Source of the DNA: Bradysia coprophila
Taxonomy: Eukaryota > Arthropoda > Insecta > Diptera > Sciaridae
Length of the DNA stretch: 64,000 nt
Reading direction: 5' to 3'
Assembly (NCBI RefSeq): GCF_014529535.1
Contig: NW_023503293.1
Span: forward strand, 7,062,844 to 7,126,843
In this document: piece by piece, positions 21,511-32,712 of the stretch
How the letters are laid out: each line of letters starts with the position of its first letter
Numbering within the stretch: the first letter of the stretch is position 1
The notes under the pieces: model-generated
Databases searched by the model: none
The model's input: only the letters and a program-made list of their open reading frames with translations
What the model was told of the DNA's origin: nothing
Translations under genes and position numbers: made by a program

Positions 21511-22043
21511 TGCCGGAGGTTTTTTTTTCAAGGCTCAATATCAAATTTAACAAACAAATTTATCGTGCGATTATCAGAAATAAAAGTTTGACTTTTATGT
21601 CAGCTGTGTGTGTATGACATTGTGTGTTATGTCACGGATGTGTTCCTCAATGTTAGTAGTCCGCTAGATAGCGGTAAAATATGAAAAATGTTCTTAGTAG
21701 TTGCCAAGTTGCACTTTATATTGTTATCTGGTAGGGGTATTATATCAAGCCCGACCGAATGCTTTTTATTACATAATTCGTTAAATAGGAATACCTTGCG
21801 CAGCACCAATTCTCAAGTAAAAATATTATTAGTGGAACTAAAATAACAGATAGGGTAGATCCTCGAACAAGTTACTAAAGAACCGATAATGCAACACTCT
21901 TTTACAAAAAGTAGGCGAAGCGATCGAATTCGTTGGACGTAAAAGTCGAATGGAGGCATAATATGAATCAGCTACCGCAGTGACGACTTAAAAAGAGTGT
22001 TAAGTGAAAATAGGATAGATAGTGAAGAATTGTCATCCCCAGA
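21511..22043. promoter_or_regulatory. Divergent HIGD2A/nervana intergenic region
   Basis: The 533-bp space between two divergent start codons must hold both 5' UTRs and probably both promoters, unless distal non-coding exons exist. It contains the second copy of the 27-mer at 21581-21607. No clear TATA box was assigned. Basis: gene arrangement only. Confidence 0.5.
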
Positions 22044-23717
22044 ATGACAGATAATAAATGTCCAAGATTGCTATCCGCTTCCAGAAACTTAAAAACGTTC
22101 ATATGGAATGGCGAGACAAATACTTTTCTCGGCCGTACAGCTGTGAGTTGGGGTAACTCATCTTTCTACTGTCAAGCGCATTTGGAAATATTTATTTTAT
22201 TTGTTGCCATAGCCAAAATCGTGCTCTACTATGTTGTGTTTTACGCGGTGCTAGCTAGTTTTTGCGCTTGTCTTTTTGCTGTCTTCTGGCAAACCATTGA
22301 TTTGGAGCAACCAAAATGGCAATTGCGCGAAAGTTTGATTGGGACTAATCCAGGCATTGGATTTTGTCCAATGCCACCAAAAGCTATATCCGATAGCGCA
22401 GATAGCGCATTAATTTGGACACAACCAGAAAACATAGCATATTGGTACGATACAGTGAACAAATTTCTTGAAGGTAATGTTGACGTGATCGTTACTCAGG
22501 GGCATACTACGCCTTAGAAAGGGAATTAAATTCTTGGATCAATTTCTGGCCGTTATGGTCAGTTTTAATGTTTTTCTTCAACGCACTTCAAGCAAAAGTG
22601 GTACTCTAAATAGGGTACTGAAACTCTATTTGGCACCTGTCATAAATAGCACTTTTGCTTGAAGTGCGTTGTTTTCTTTCATAGTCACGCTAGAATGGGT
22701 CATCTTTGGTTATACCTCACGACCTGAGGTTCTGCATGATGTACTCTTTACATAATGCTTTACAAAATTAAAAATTTTACTTTTGGAATTTTTGAAAATT
22801 TTAGGCTATGGCATGGGGCAATAGTTCGGGAAATAGCAGTTCTTCATTATTCTTCATGAATGACCTTTTTCACTTTCTATAAACTTTTGCTTTACTTAGG
22901 TTACATTAATCCAAAGAATTATGGAAATGTCGATAAAAGCTGTTCATTCGATCGTCCTGCCAGTAAAGGTAAATTCTGTCCATTTAAAGTAGAATCATTA
23001 GACAACTGCTCGCCCGGGAAGACCGACCAAAAATATGGCTACCCACATAAGAAGCCTTGCGTGTTTCTGAAACTAAACAAGGTGGGTGTTCCAGACACAA
23101 AACAACCCCAATTCTTTTGCCTTTTATTCAAATTTGTGTTCAGATATTCAATTGGACTCCTCGAGTCTTCAACGAAACTAGTATCGATCAATTGACCGAC
23201 GCTGAAGAGAGGGCCACTTATCGAAGGATGCCCGAATGGCTCCGTAATGAAATAGCCATCACTAGCGACGCACATAAGGTCAGTATTCAAGATTTTTAAT
23301 TCTTCACCCTTGTTCCGAACACTTTCCACACGTGCGGTTTTTGTGGGTGCTGGTCTGACATGTTTTTAAAATAGCGAAACATGATTTGGGTATCATGCGA
23401 AGGAGAAAGACCGCTCGATGTTGAAAATATTGGACCGGTGCAATATTCACCGGGACATGGTTTCCCAGCTTACTACTTCCCTTTTAAGAATGTAAAAGGA
23501 TATAAACCACCGATTGTTGCTGTTAAATTTGATCAGCCGAAGCGTAAGTGTGTGTGTGTGTGTGTGACTTCGTCGTGCTGATCCTTTCCATTTTTCATTC
23601 TCAACTACAGTTGGTGTGCTCATCAGCATCGAATGTACGGTCTGGGCTAAAAACATTTTTTATGACGTCAAGAAAGCAGGAGGAGGATCCGTTCATTTCA
23701 AACTGATGATTGATTAA
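22044..23717 (+). CDS. nrv: Na+/K+-ATPase beta subunit (nervana type)
   Basis: Six exons, 22044-22152, 22213-22473, 22900-23081, 23144-23278, 23375-23543 and 23611-23717, with GT..AG introns, give 320 residues in an unbroken frame. It is a type II membrane protein: a short cytosolic N-terminus, one transmembrane helix at about 38-60 (IVLYYVVFYAVLASF), then a large ectodomain. Family signatures are LGRT before the helix, SLIGTNPGIGF after it, the YGYPHKKPCVFLKLNK block, an NETS glycosylation site, and the end SVHFKLMID. Six ectodomain cysteines fit the three conserved disulfides, plus one extra (GFC). The beta subunit escorts and stabilises the Na,K-pump alpha subunit at the plasma membrane and takes part in septate junctions in flies. 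Which nrv paralogue this is cannot be told. Intron 2 carries a MITE. Confidence 0.95.
22579..22671. mobile_element. 93-bp MITE in nervana intron 2
   Basis: Perfect 22-bp terminal inverted repeats start CAACGCACTTCAAGCAAAAG and mirror at 22650-22671. A half copy is at about 20151-20200, and a relative with diverged ends (CAACGCACTTCAACATGAGT) is at about 46273-46300, mirrored near 50000-50020. Flanks are T-rich, so no reliable target-site duplication can be called. It sits well inside the intron and does not touch splice sites. Confidence 0.85.
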
Positions 23718-23951
23718 AATGATGGAAAAGTTCCCTTTGTACTTTGAACAATACAAGACGTATTAAAAGCCAGTTTGTGTGTGATTTGTTTAGCGCCTTC
23801 GCTTAGTGATATAGTATCAGTGCCGTCAATTTCTCTGAATACGAGTTCATTTACCATAACGTTCTATTTAAAGGGAGTGGCTATCGTGCAATCCTCTACA
23901 GAGGGCACCAATAGAAAACAACTTTATCAGAAATATCTACAGTTTTTATTA

Positions 23952-24407
23952 CTATCTTCCCAAGTACCAAATGCTCCACAGAGCGATTGAACAAATTACA
24001 CCCAACGAACTACTAAACTTAACGCTATGCGCTGCATTACACAAATCTCCTTGACAGAAACACATGTAAACCTTTTTGTAATTATACACAGTGTATGCAC
24101 ATCTGTCCTCCGAATCCGATGGACCACGCTGGACGCACATCCTTTGCGTTGCCATGTCATAATCTAAACACCAAAGGAAAAGCGATTTTACTCATTGTAA
24201 ATGGTCCGTCATTTTCTCTCTCATATATTTTACCGTCATCTCGCAGTGATCCTTCCCCTTCGATTACTTTGCCGCACCATCCGGATGCACATGGTACTGC
24301 CGTCACGCCGTGTACGTTATCGATCAATGTGGCATTTAGTTTGAATGGATCTTTGCAATTTCCCAACTCACCACGAGATCGACATTGAAAACATCGTCGC
24401 AAAATGC
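23952..24407 (-). CDS. Quiver/sleepless-type Ly6 protein, partial
   Basis: Two exons on the minus strand, 24234-24407 and 23952-24163, joined in phase 1 across a 70-nt intron (GACG|GTAAAA ... GTTTAG|AT), encode 128 complete codons plus the split one. The peptide begins ILRRCFQCRSRGELGNC, continues DNVHGVTAVPCASGWCGK, MATQRMCVQRG, CAYTVYNYKK, then CFCQGDLCN, the ten-cysteine pattern of the UPAR/Ly6 'quiver' family, followed by a hydrophobic tail (SSSLGVICSIALWSIWYLG) that fits a GPI-anchor signal. In flies such proteins modulate ion channels or junctions at the cell surface. The exon at 24407 needs an upstream exon ending in phase 1 with the signal peptide; it was not found with certainty. The gene is convergent with nervana. 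Confidence 0.85.
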
Positions 24408-26561
24408 CTGAAATTACGAAATCGATTTTTTATTGTGCGTTGAATACGAGGCCTTCGCGGCACATGATGAGTGCAAATTGTGGTAGCTCATTTCCTATAT
24501 TTGTCTATAGAAAATCAAAAATGACCGAATTTCAAACTCTTCTTGTTAATCAGTTTTATTGAAGTAGCAATATCTCGATATTATGGCATATCTTAAGATG
24601 CTATGGAAGCGAATACCTCAGTTTATCGACAGTGTTTTCCATGTAATCCATCAGAGAGTAATAGTCGGACAACTGGTCAGTTTTATTAATAGTTCCCAAA
24701 AACCGAGGTCTTTATGTATGTCTTTGAGTGTGGTTCATTCGAAGTCAAAATATGCTTCGATTTCGAGCTCTAAATCAGTTTTTAAGACTCTGTGGTCTTA
24801 GTTTACCTTTGAACTATTTACACCATGGTCTTGAAACGAATAGATGAAAGTTACGTGTTTTCTAGGATCGCTGGAGCAAGTTGTAAGAAAGCTTGCCATT
24901 GAATGATACAATATTAGTTTCCGCAACATCGCAGTTAAAAATTAATTATTTTTTCGTTGATGCGAATGTCTTGTGTAACTTCTAATGAAGAAAAAAACCG
25001 CAGGAAGTTTAGGAAATATTTTTGGTAAAGTTATTCAGATTTGAATTGATTTGACCTTTGCAAGATTCAAGAAACATAAACCAGAAGTTGTATCGATTTA
25101 CAATACATTGTGGTATGACGTGAATAAACGAAAAAAAAAAAACAAAACGACAATTTCAACACACGGAAAAGATATCAATGCAATTCGCTATGACGAACCT
25201 ACTCTTCAACGCCACATAATTTATGATTGTGAGCAATTTCATTGCACTCGAAAAATAATTCTTACCTGCAGTCGGTGGAAAACTAATTAACAATATCACA
25301 GAACTAATAACAATGACTAATCGTAACATTATTGTCGATTAACAAAACAAAAAAACAAAAATTTTGGTTGATCTATCTTTCTACTTTACTTTTGATCGAA
25401 TGGTTTCTGTCAAGCTGGTCATCGAGAAAGCTACCACACCAACAAGTATTGGTACAATGGAATGAAAAATCATTCATTCAATATCACAATATTCACACTG
25501 TGTATTGTGTGTCTCGCACACATTTATACCTGGTCTTGGTACACAGAAAACTTGTAGAGAATGTTGACTACCTTCCAAAAAACATTGCAGGTATTGGTTA
25601 CCTATCGAAGTGTTCAACAGTGGATTATTCATATCGTCTAAATAAGAATAGAAAGTATTTTTATTTGTATGTCTCACTGATGTCGCATTAAGATGGAGCT
25701 ATTGTTTTGTAATTTAAATGTGCTGAAATGCGACGCAATTTTTGTATGTCGTTGCGGAATGTTGCTGAATTGTTTCTCGTCCTGAAAAATCTCACAATTG
25801 GATTGGATTGTACTTCACAAGTGAGAATTTAGTTTTTGTTTCCCAACGTGTGCTGGTAAATAATCATAGGTTGCGATTTGCACTGACAAAAAATAGTTTG
25901 AAATCTTACCTGCAGCAGGAAACTTTGACTCCACAGCTGTATTTAATCTGACCTTAAATAAGAACACATCACGGAAAATCTTGTATCTAACGCTAGATTT
26001 GGCATTGACTCATCGTTACTTCCTCAGATATTACAGACCAAGCTTCAATAATATCCCGAAAATGACTATTTTCCGGACTTCAATTCCAAACCACATAGTC
26101 AACACTTTCAATATTGCCCGAGTTATAGCTCAATTCAATCGAAAATTCACTGTATCCTACAGGTCGTATTGCTAGATGTTCGCTTTTGTATGTGTTTGGG
26201 TGAGCTTTTTCGTTAGCTTCGTTCTATTGCGTTATTCTGGGACTAAAATCGTGACCAAGAACCTTGTTAACTAAGAGTTGCTTTATTTTATGAGCTGCAA
26301 GTATGCTGTGTTCCCGTTGTGCTGCCCGAAATTATGCATTGAATAAAGGTGTATCAAATGCTGATAGTGGGAAGATATTAACCTTGTTGATGTAGACTTT
26401 GTTTAAAGTACTCATCCTTACATTTGCTTTGTTTTATCCTGTTTTTAGTTCGTTTTGAATAAAAATACTTTTAGCGAAGCATAAAAAATATTCCCGGCAC
26501 GTCCATCGTATTGGCACCGAAAATGTTCGCACTAAAATCAATTGTTGCATCTGATCACTTA
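24408..26561. other. Probable intron and gene-free sequence upstream of the Ly6 gene
   Basis: If the exon at 26563-26637 belongs to the Ly6 gene, this is intron. Open frames (for example 25332-25691) are AT-driven and unrecognised. No repeat with a partner in the window was seen. Confidence 0.35.
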
Positions 26562-26562
26562 C

Positions 26563-26637
26563 AATAGCCGCTGTCAACACGCACAAGAGTCTTAAAGCTA
26601 ATCTTGTGCCGTGTCCAGCAGCTTTAATAAGAATCAT
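26563..26637 (-). CDS. Candidate signal-peptide exon
   Basis: ATG at 26637 opens 25 codons with a basic N-terminus and a hydrophobic core (ALRLLCVLTAAI), ending at a consensus donor ATT|GTAAGT. This would suit the missing first exon of the Ly6 gene 2.2 kb downstream on the same strand. However, it ends in phase 0, while the known exon needs phase 1, so either a small intermediate exon exists or the link is wrong. Confidence 0.3.
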
Positions 26638-27534
26638 CTTATATCGATGGTCTATGAGGTAGGCGTGTGTGTGGCTGTATGACCCCAATATTCTTGTCAA
26701 AATCCTATAAATATTAAATGGTGTGAAGGAATATTTCATTTTATGCTTCCGATAAACGTTTTTTGTCTCAATAAATTTTCACATAATTTATTATTTAAAA
26801 TGAAACTTCCACATGTATATGAGCTAGATTCACATTATATGCTTATAGATAGACTACCCGGCTCTGTGTCCTACATATGTCGAATTGTAACCTATTTGAA
26901 TGGAATTATATCGGTTAGTTTTATAATAACTGGAATACACTTTTTTATAAATAGTTAAATGGTTTAAAAGTGGAGGACATGCTACATAATCATAAGTGTA
27001 TTATGTACCTGTGCAGTATAAGAATAAAAACTTATATATTCAGCAACTGTTACCGGTGTATGATATTGGTGTACTAGTTCCCACAATTACACTATTTGTA
27101 ATACAGTGAACTACTATGGCTAATATACATCCTTGTTTAAATAAATATGGTATGTGTCGTCGTTGCGTGTGTCTACTGGGCTTTCTTATATAGGGGGAAA
27201 TTTCTAAAAAAAAATATTTTGGAAATTAAATTTTTAAGTGAAAATTATTTTAACCACCTGAATAGGTACATGGGGTACATGTGACAATTAGATATTTTTT
27301 AAGTCGTTTCAAAAATTGGAATAAATAATTATTGGAATTAGGAAATGTCAATTTTATCGAAAATGAGGCATTCGAATTGTATTACAGCGTAACAATATTT
27401 GGAAGTTGGACAAGTGTGGTATTTCTAACAGATGCATGGTTGATGATAGATCTTTTCATATTTTTTTTAAATCCAAAATATCATAATGACGCAGCTTGTA
27501 AATTAGATTCTAACCTGTTACAGATCAGTATTAC

Positions 27535-27700
27535 TATTACGTCTATTACTTCCATCGATTGATTTCAAATCTTGTACTTCAATTTTTTTAAACATGCAAT
27601 TCACTATATAAAATACCATATTACCCAAAGCTTGTCATTATTTTTGTCGTCGTTATCGATAACAGATGAATAGCCGTATGTGATAGGTTAAAAAAAGCTA
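27535..27700 (+). repeat. Dispersed repeat with TATATAA core, copy B
   Basis: Blocks in the same order as at 9105-9290: 'gatttcaaatcttgtacttcaa', 'aacatgcaattcactatata', 'gcttgtcatta', 'gttatcgataacagatgaa', 'agccgtatgtgataggtta'. It runs directly into a tRNA-like segment. Confidence 0.55.
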
Positions 27701-27709
27701 AAATACTTT

Positions 27710-27765
27710 ATCTGGGAATCGAACCCGGGCATTCTGATTAGTGTATCGTTAGCCTAATCACTCGT
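27710..27765 (-). repeat. tRNA-like (SINE-type) segment
   Basis: On the minus strand, GGTTCGATTCC at 27725-27715 is an exact RNA polymerase III B box, preceded by a degenerate A-box-like 'gtgattaggctaacg'. The cloverleaf is not complete, so this is a SINE head or a tRNA relic rather than a tRNA gene. Confidence 0.5.
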
Positions 27766-29637
27766 TCATTTCAAATCTAACTATGATCCATTAGTGGTTA
27801 CAAAATGCTTATGTTCATTGGCTTTCTGTTCTACTGTTAACAAACATGTATATTTTGCTGGTGTCATCGCGTCGAACTGCTGCGTTTGCATGTAGACGAG
27901 CATGAGTATTTCTTAGCTCATAGAAATAAGAAAATGTTGTAGAACGGCTTTGAAAACACTTACGCTAAATGATCAGTAATAACATCAATCTGAGTCGGTG
28001 TAAAAGTTTTGGAAGATTGTCGATGTTTAAAACGATAAATTGAAAAAGTCACATAAAATTAGTGGTCTAACTTCACAAGAAACATGTGCATCGCGGTCAC
28101 ATTCAGGCAGTGTGCATACTTCTGAGGAAATTGTTTCACTGTGAAATTGTTTTACCGGATTAAATTTTTGTTAATTTTTTATTCAAAAGCCTCAAGAAGC
28201 CTCGAGAATAGAAGTATGATTCAAAATCAAGCGAGAACATAGTAGTTTCATATCACATATCACTACGCGTATGCGTAAAGGTACCTCTAGCGAAAGGTAT
28301 CTTGTTACATATCCTCATTTTGCTATCAATTTGCTAGGGATGTAATTCGATCTATCGTGACAAAAAACCATCGGATAATTTTACAAGGAAAGAACTTCTT
28401 ATTTGAACTGAAAATGTTTGAATAAATACTATCGAATGTGATGTGCAATGTAAATCATTTAATTTTTTGTGGTATGGAACTGCGTCACAACGCCATACTG
28501 CCGTGGCGTTACGATTTGATTATATCGCTCATGCCTTACAGATTGGAAGTATAGATGAATACCCCCATAGCCTACGAGTCGATACTTCTGTTACAGAAAT
28601 GATGGTGTCTCCTAGAAGTTATTTCTTATCCATTGAGAAAACTATATCAAAAACTCTTATGGTTGAAATGACTGGAAAATGAACTTCAATGAATTTAAAA
28701 ATGATATTATTCGAGTCTAGATTGATTTTGTAGAATAAATTTTTGTTTTGAAAAATGTTCTTCGTTGATTCGGTCAAGTGTTCCATGGGCTTTTATATGT
28801 CTTCAATTAAAATTGTGTTTTTAATTCACATTCTTCATTCGGAAACAATCTAGTAAATTAACCAACAGAAGTGCTTGAAAAACATTTTTTATAACGTTGT
28901 AAGACAAAGTCACTATTTTGTCCCTTTCGGTGAAAAATATTGTGTCTTAACTCGGAGTGATCAGAAAACGTATCACTTTTCTTCCCTAGTTCAACGAATT
29001 TGTAACAATCAGACTCACAATGTCTTGCTAAAAACTGGTTTTTTGACATTTTCTGGTCACAAGACAAAAAAAAATATCGTTGAGGTGTGGGGTATGTATT
29101 CCTCGCTTTCGGCTCGAAATACAACCTCCTTACACCCTTAAACAAAAAAATGACCTAGCAAGACAGTACTTTATCAGATTATAACGGACTGGTAAAGAGA
29201 TTAAAAACTGTGATCAGGCTAAATAAGTTTATTCATGAGAGTCAGAAGTTTTCACCACTATACAGAAAAATATACGTTGAAATAAAGTACAAGATTTATA
29301 GGAAATATAAAAAATATTAAACAACAGAAGTGGCAACTAAAGTTAGGAGATTTAATGATTTTATGTTCTGTTGCGTTAGTCAGTTTCGTAAGGAGATTTA
29401 CCACCCACAAAATGGAAATTTATCCAAAAAATATTGAAAATGTACTGCGACAATTCTGACCAAAAAAGTCATATTTCCATTCCTAAACGTTTCTTCTAAA
29501 ATTACACTTTTTCAGTACAATTTAAGGAAAAAACGATTCCATTGAATTTGAACGGTGTCTTAAGAATTTTTCTTCCTTCTTTACAACATGTGATTTCCTT
29601 TATCAATTTTTATACACTCCAAAACGATCCATATAGA

Positions 29638-30151
29638 TTACGACATCTGTCCCGAATTACATCCTGATTTTTCAATTTGTAAATTACCTTTTGGTCTCTG
29701 CAATAATTGATACTTCCATTGTTTGAGCCTGGCTTGTACATTTAATTTATTTTCGGTTAAACGTAACCGGTAACAAAATAACTGCCAAGTTTTCAAATTA
29801 TCAAATAAAAACAGATTTGAATCGATTGCGCACAATAAATTCATATACTTTCTTTCGTGAAAATCTAATTTTTCAGTACCACTGTGCTCACAAGATAAAT
29901 TCGGTTTAAAATTGCCGTCACTTAAATCAAAGAAAACCATGTGAAAACCAGTGAATTTGAATAGCATTTTTATGTGCATTAAACAAAAACTGATTGATGT
30001 ATCACGGTATGATGTCGAACACAAACTAGTCAATAGAAGTCCGTGTATTTGTCTTTTATAACCGTAGCTGAAGCACAATAGAATACGTATCAAATGTCTA
30101 GTTTCTAAATCCTCTGCCACCCTCAGGTGATAAGTAAATAATATGTTTCAT
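29638..30151 (-). CDS. Unrecognised 170-codon open frame
   Basis: From the ATG at 30151 the frame reads MKHIIYLSPEVAEDLETRHL and continues for 170 codons without a stop, long for this AT-rich DNA. It contains several Cys, Trp and Leu-rich stretches but no motif that was recognised. Upstream is a CAC/ACC trinucleotide run. The 5' end is repeated in the second arm of IR1 at about 38023-38112 and is cut by the assembly gap. It may be a real exon or chance. Confidence 0.25.
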
Positions 30152-30182
30152 GGAGGTGGTGGTGGTGGTGGTGATGGTGGTG
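30151..30182. repeat. (GGT)n trinucleotide repeat
   Basis: GGT/GAT/GGT run mirrored at about 37993-38024 as CAC/CCA. In the mirrored arm it creates a false poly-histidine frame. Confidence 0.85.
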
Positions 30183-31017
30183 TTCGTTTCTTCGAAGTGT
30201 TGTTGTTGTTTTCTTTAAACAACTGTCTATCGACAGTGGGATTTATGCTCGATGTATGGTAATACATATATGAAGACTTTGTATAAAAAAAAATATTTTT
30301 TAGGTCATAAAAATTGTAAATTTGAAAAATAATAAAATCATGAAATGGAAAATGGAAATATTACGAGCTGAAACGGGAACGGTATTTGTTAATCCGATTA
30401 TTTAAAAATCAATAAATAAATACATGCTGCGCGATCAAACGCTAGCATTCTCGTTTTTCTCACCACAGCATTCCCATAGGCTGTGTAACTATATAGAATA
30501 GGTACTTCTTACAAATAACCCCGTCCACTAAAGAGGTAACTACCAACAATTCTTTTTCAACATTGATCTGTTGTTTACGAAATTTAGGGAGCAATTTTAT
30601 TGCCGGTTGTTGAACGATACTTGAATCTGGAATCTTCCACCTTGATTCAGTATAGGATTAGAAGAAAATTTAAAATGGAAAACAGAAATGTTTGAACTTT
30701 TATAGACTGAAAGCAGATTCGCAGTTTAATTACCAGTCTTCTGAGTTGACACTTTTGGAATATAGTCGGATACTATTACGTCTTAAGCGACTAAAGGTCC
30801 ATAATCACTAGTTTACGGTTATATTTATTTGTGTTTGTTTTGAACGAAAAAAATTTCATGTAACTCCCTCATTTTCGGTCCCGACACATGAAAATCAAAA
30901 CGTCTATGTAAAATGCTTCGCTTTCGCCCCTTTAGCTTACATTTTTCTGTTACTTTCGGTGCTTAGGCGTACATTTTTCAACTTTTGTCCCCAGTAGACA
31001 GCATATAAATAACGTAG

Positions 31018-31235
31018 ATGCTATTGGCACGTCATTTCGCCTGCGAATAGTCTTTGTGAAAGGAAAAATGCTAACGGCAGGCGCCTGCCAATAGCCTGTG
31101 TAAAAGGGAAAATGCTATTGGCAGGCAAGTTCGCCTGCTAATAGTATTTTGTATAAGGAAGATACTATTGGCAAGCGCCTGTCAATATTATCTTTAATAA
31201 TAATTTGGCTATTGGAAAGCACCTGCGAATAGTCA
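31018..31235. repeat. Hairpin minisatellite, five units
   Basis: Five short palindromes of the type CTATTGGCAGGC...GCCTGCCAATAG start at about 31021, 31071, 31115, 31165 and 31208 (period 43-50 bp), separated by related linkers such as 'tgtgaaaggaaaaatg'. The array is mirrored, with errors, at about 36985-37190 in the other arm. No cas genes and a eukaryotic context rule out a CRISPR array. Confidence 0.75.
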
Positions 31236-31429
31236 CTACGTATAAATAACTATTGTCTGTCTTTATCACGAATAAATTGAGAAAGTAGCTATTTCGCCCG
31301 AATTTTTCAATAAGTGAAGCCAAATGTATAACATCTAGTACTTCATACTTCATATACAATGGTGTCGCATTTTTTTCATTTAAGAGAATATTGCGTGGAT
31401 GTTATCTGTCTGGGAAACAGGATTTCAAC

Positions 31430-31560
31430 ATTACGGACGAAATGGCTCAGTGGCTACGCTCAAGCTTCCACCAAAATGATCCGGGTTCGATTCCCTTGTC
31501 AGGTATCCCATTAGTAACGTCCTAAAGCTCACTCAAGGTTAATAATTTGGGTAGTTACAT
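31430..31560 (+). repeat. SINE-like element with A and B boxes
   Basis: TGGCTCAGTGG at 31443-31453 fits the RNA polymerase III A box and GGTTCGATTCC at 31484-31494 fits the B box, with tRNA-like spacing. Mirrored at about 36700-36785. A tRNA-derived SINE is the best fit; no complete cloverleaf or anticodon arm was confirmed. Confidence 0.55.
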
Positions 31561-31929
31561 TGTGTTTGATGTCACACTAAATGACTTGTATGACGATGAA
31601 TTTGTGTTAATATGACTAGCCTACATTTAGGCGAGATATCAATTGTCAACCTAAGTTCTATCAGAGAGTATTTGCATACTTAGACACTTCGATGCTTGAT
31701 TCCAAAGTCACGTTAAGACGATGCCGGAGTCTATGAGAAGAACACACCATGTGTGTCCTTACTCGCAACACCCCAAGACAACGACACATACCTGATGACA
31801 TTTGCGGTAATTTTATTTTCCACATGGATTATGGGCTTCTTCGTGAGTCAAATAACCTTCGTAATCATGTTTCAGTATTTAAACATTGCTATTTATTTGC
31901 ACAGATAAAAATGGCATGACTAACAACGC

Positions 31930-32160
31930 AATACTTTAATGTGAATATTCCAGCCTGGTGTGCTGTGGTACCAGGGTTCAAATCTTATCAGATACATGAA
32001 TCATTTTCCACTTAGCATCCAAATAATAGTTCGAAATGTAGTGCGATGTAATTACTGAGGGATTGCATTATATTTGAGAAAAAGATTCGTTTGCGCACTT
32101 TTAATCTCTAAGAGGTTTAATCGGGGTCCATATTTCTATCTGTGTGACTATTATAATTAT
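31930..32160 (+). repeat. Second SINE-like element
   Basis: A B-box-like GGGTTCAAATC at 31974-31984 is followed about 150 bp on by 'ggtccatatttctatctgtgtg'. That tail recurs inverted at 59005-59025 next to another B-box-like segment, so the two are one family. Mirrored at about 36100-36290 in the other arm. Confidence 0.5.
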
Positions 32161-32194
32161 ATGCCTTCGACTTCCCACTACTAATCTACTAATC

Positions 32195-32450
32195 TTGTTG
32201 GGATTTTCTTGGATCTAGCGGCGTTGTATTAACGAAAGAAAACGAGGATTTTCGCAATATTTCGAGGCTTTTGTTCACCTCTTCATCATGCTATTAACTA
32301 AAATAAAGTCATTTTCATTTCATTTTCATTTCAGTCATGTTTTCATTTTAGTTAATAGCCTGATGAAGAGGTGAAAAAGCCTCGAAATATTGCGAAAATC
32401 CTCGTTTTCTTTCGTCAACGCCGCTAGATCCAAGAAAATCCCAACATTTA
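32195..32450. mobile_element. Foldback MITE, about 255 bp
   Basis: TTGGGATTTTCTTGGATCTA and about 100 further bases are repeated inverted at the other end, with a short central spacer of 'attttcatttcattttcatttc'. The right half contains the mirror of the 'cctcgaaatattgcgaaaatcctcg' phrase. Its IR1 mirror is at about 35810-36060. Confidence 0.8.
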
Positions 32451-32608
32451 CGTGAACGGCGAAGAAACTAATTTTGTTGTAAATTTACCGCTACGTTGGT
32501 GCTAATGTCATTCCTTACTGTCGCTTCATTTCCCATAAATTTCCCACCTAACTTATGCTCGCTACGCTCGTAATGAACATCAATGCGTTAAGTGTCCACT
32601 ACACTCAA

Positions 32609-32712
32609 CAAAAAGTACTCCGTGAGAGAGCCGTGGGAGAGCGAACTGTCAAATAAACAAAGGAAAAATTGAAAAAAATTCAATTTTGTCTCTCACACGG
32701 AGTACTTTTTTG
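32609..32712. mobile_element. MITE with AAAAAGTACTCCGTG ends
   Basis: Ends AAAAAGTACTCCGTGAGAGA and TCTCTCACACGGAGTACTTT mirror each other; spacer about 60 bp. Mirrored at about 35555-35655 in the other arm. Confidence 0.75.

Larger units (their letters stand above)
26640..29637. other. Gene-free stretch with one repeat copy
   Basis: No supported gene. It contains the dispersed repeat at 27535-27700 and the tRNA-like segment at 27710-27765. Open frames at 28443-28682, 28858-29145 and 28875-29141 are unrecognised; the last two overlap on opposite strands. Confidence 0.4.

Noticed and set aside
22801..22829. Alternative acceptor in nervana intron 2 ('gaaaattttag' before 22805)
   Set aside because: Splicing there gives a stop within six codons; the acceptor at 22899 restores the family sequence.
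28858..29145. Overlapping open frames on both strands
   Set aside because: Neither has a recognised motif or a splice partner.
31018..31235. CRISPR-like array
   Set aside because: Repeats are short degenerate palindromes, linkers are related to each other, and the context is eukaryotic without cas genes.
31443..31494. True tRNA gene
   Set aside because: A and B boxes are present but a full cloverleaf, anticodon stem and acceptor pairing could not be drawn; a SINE head fits better.
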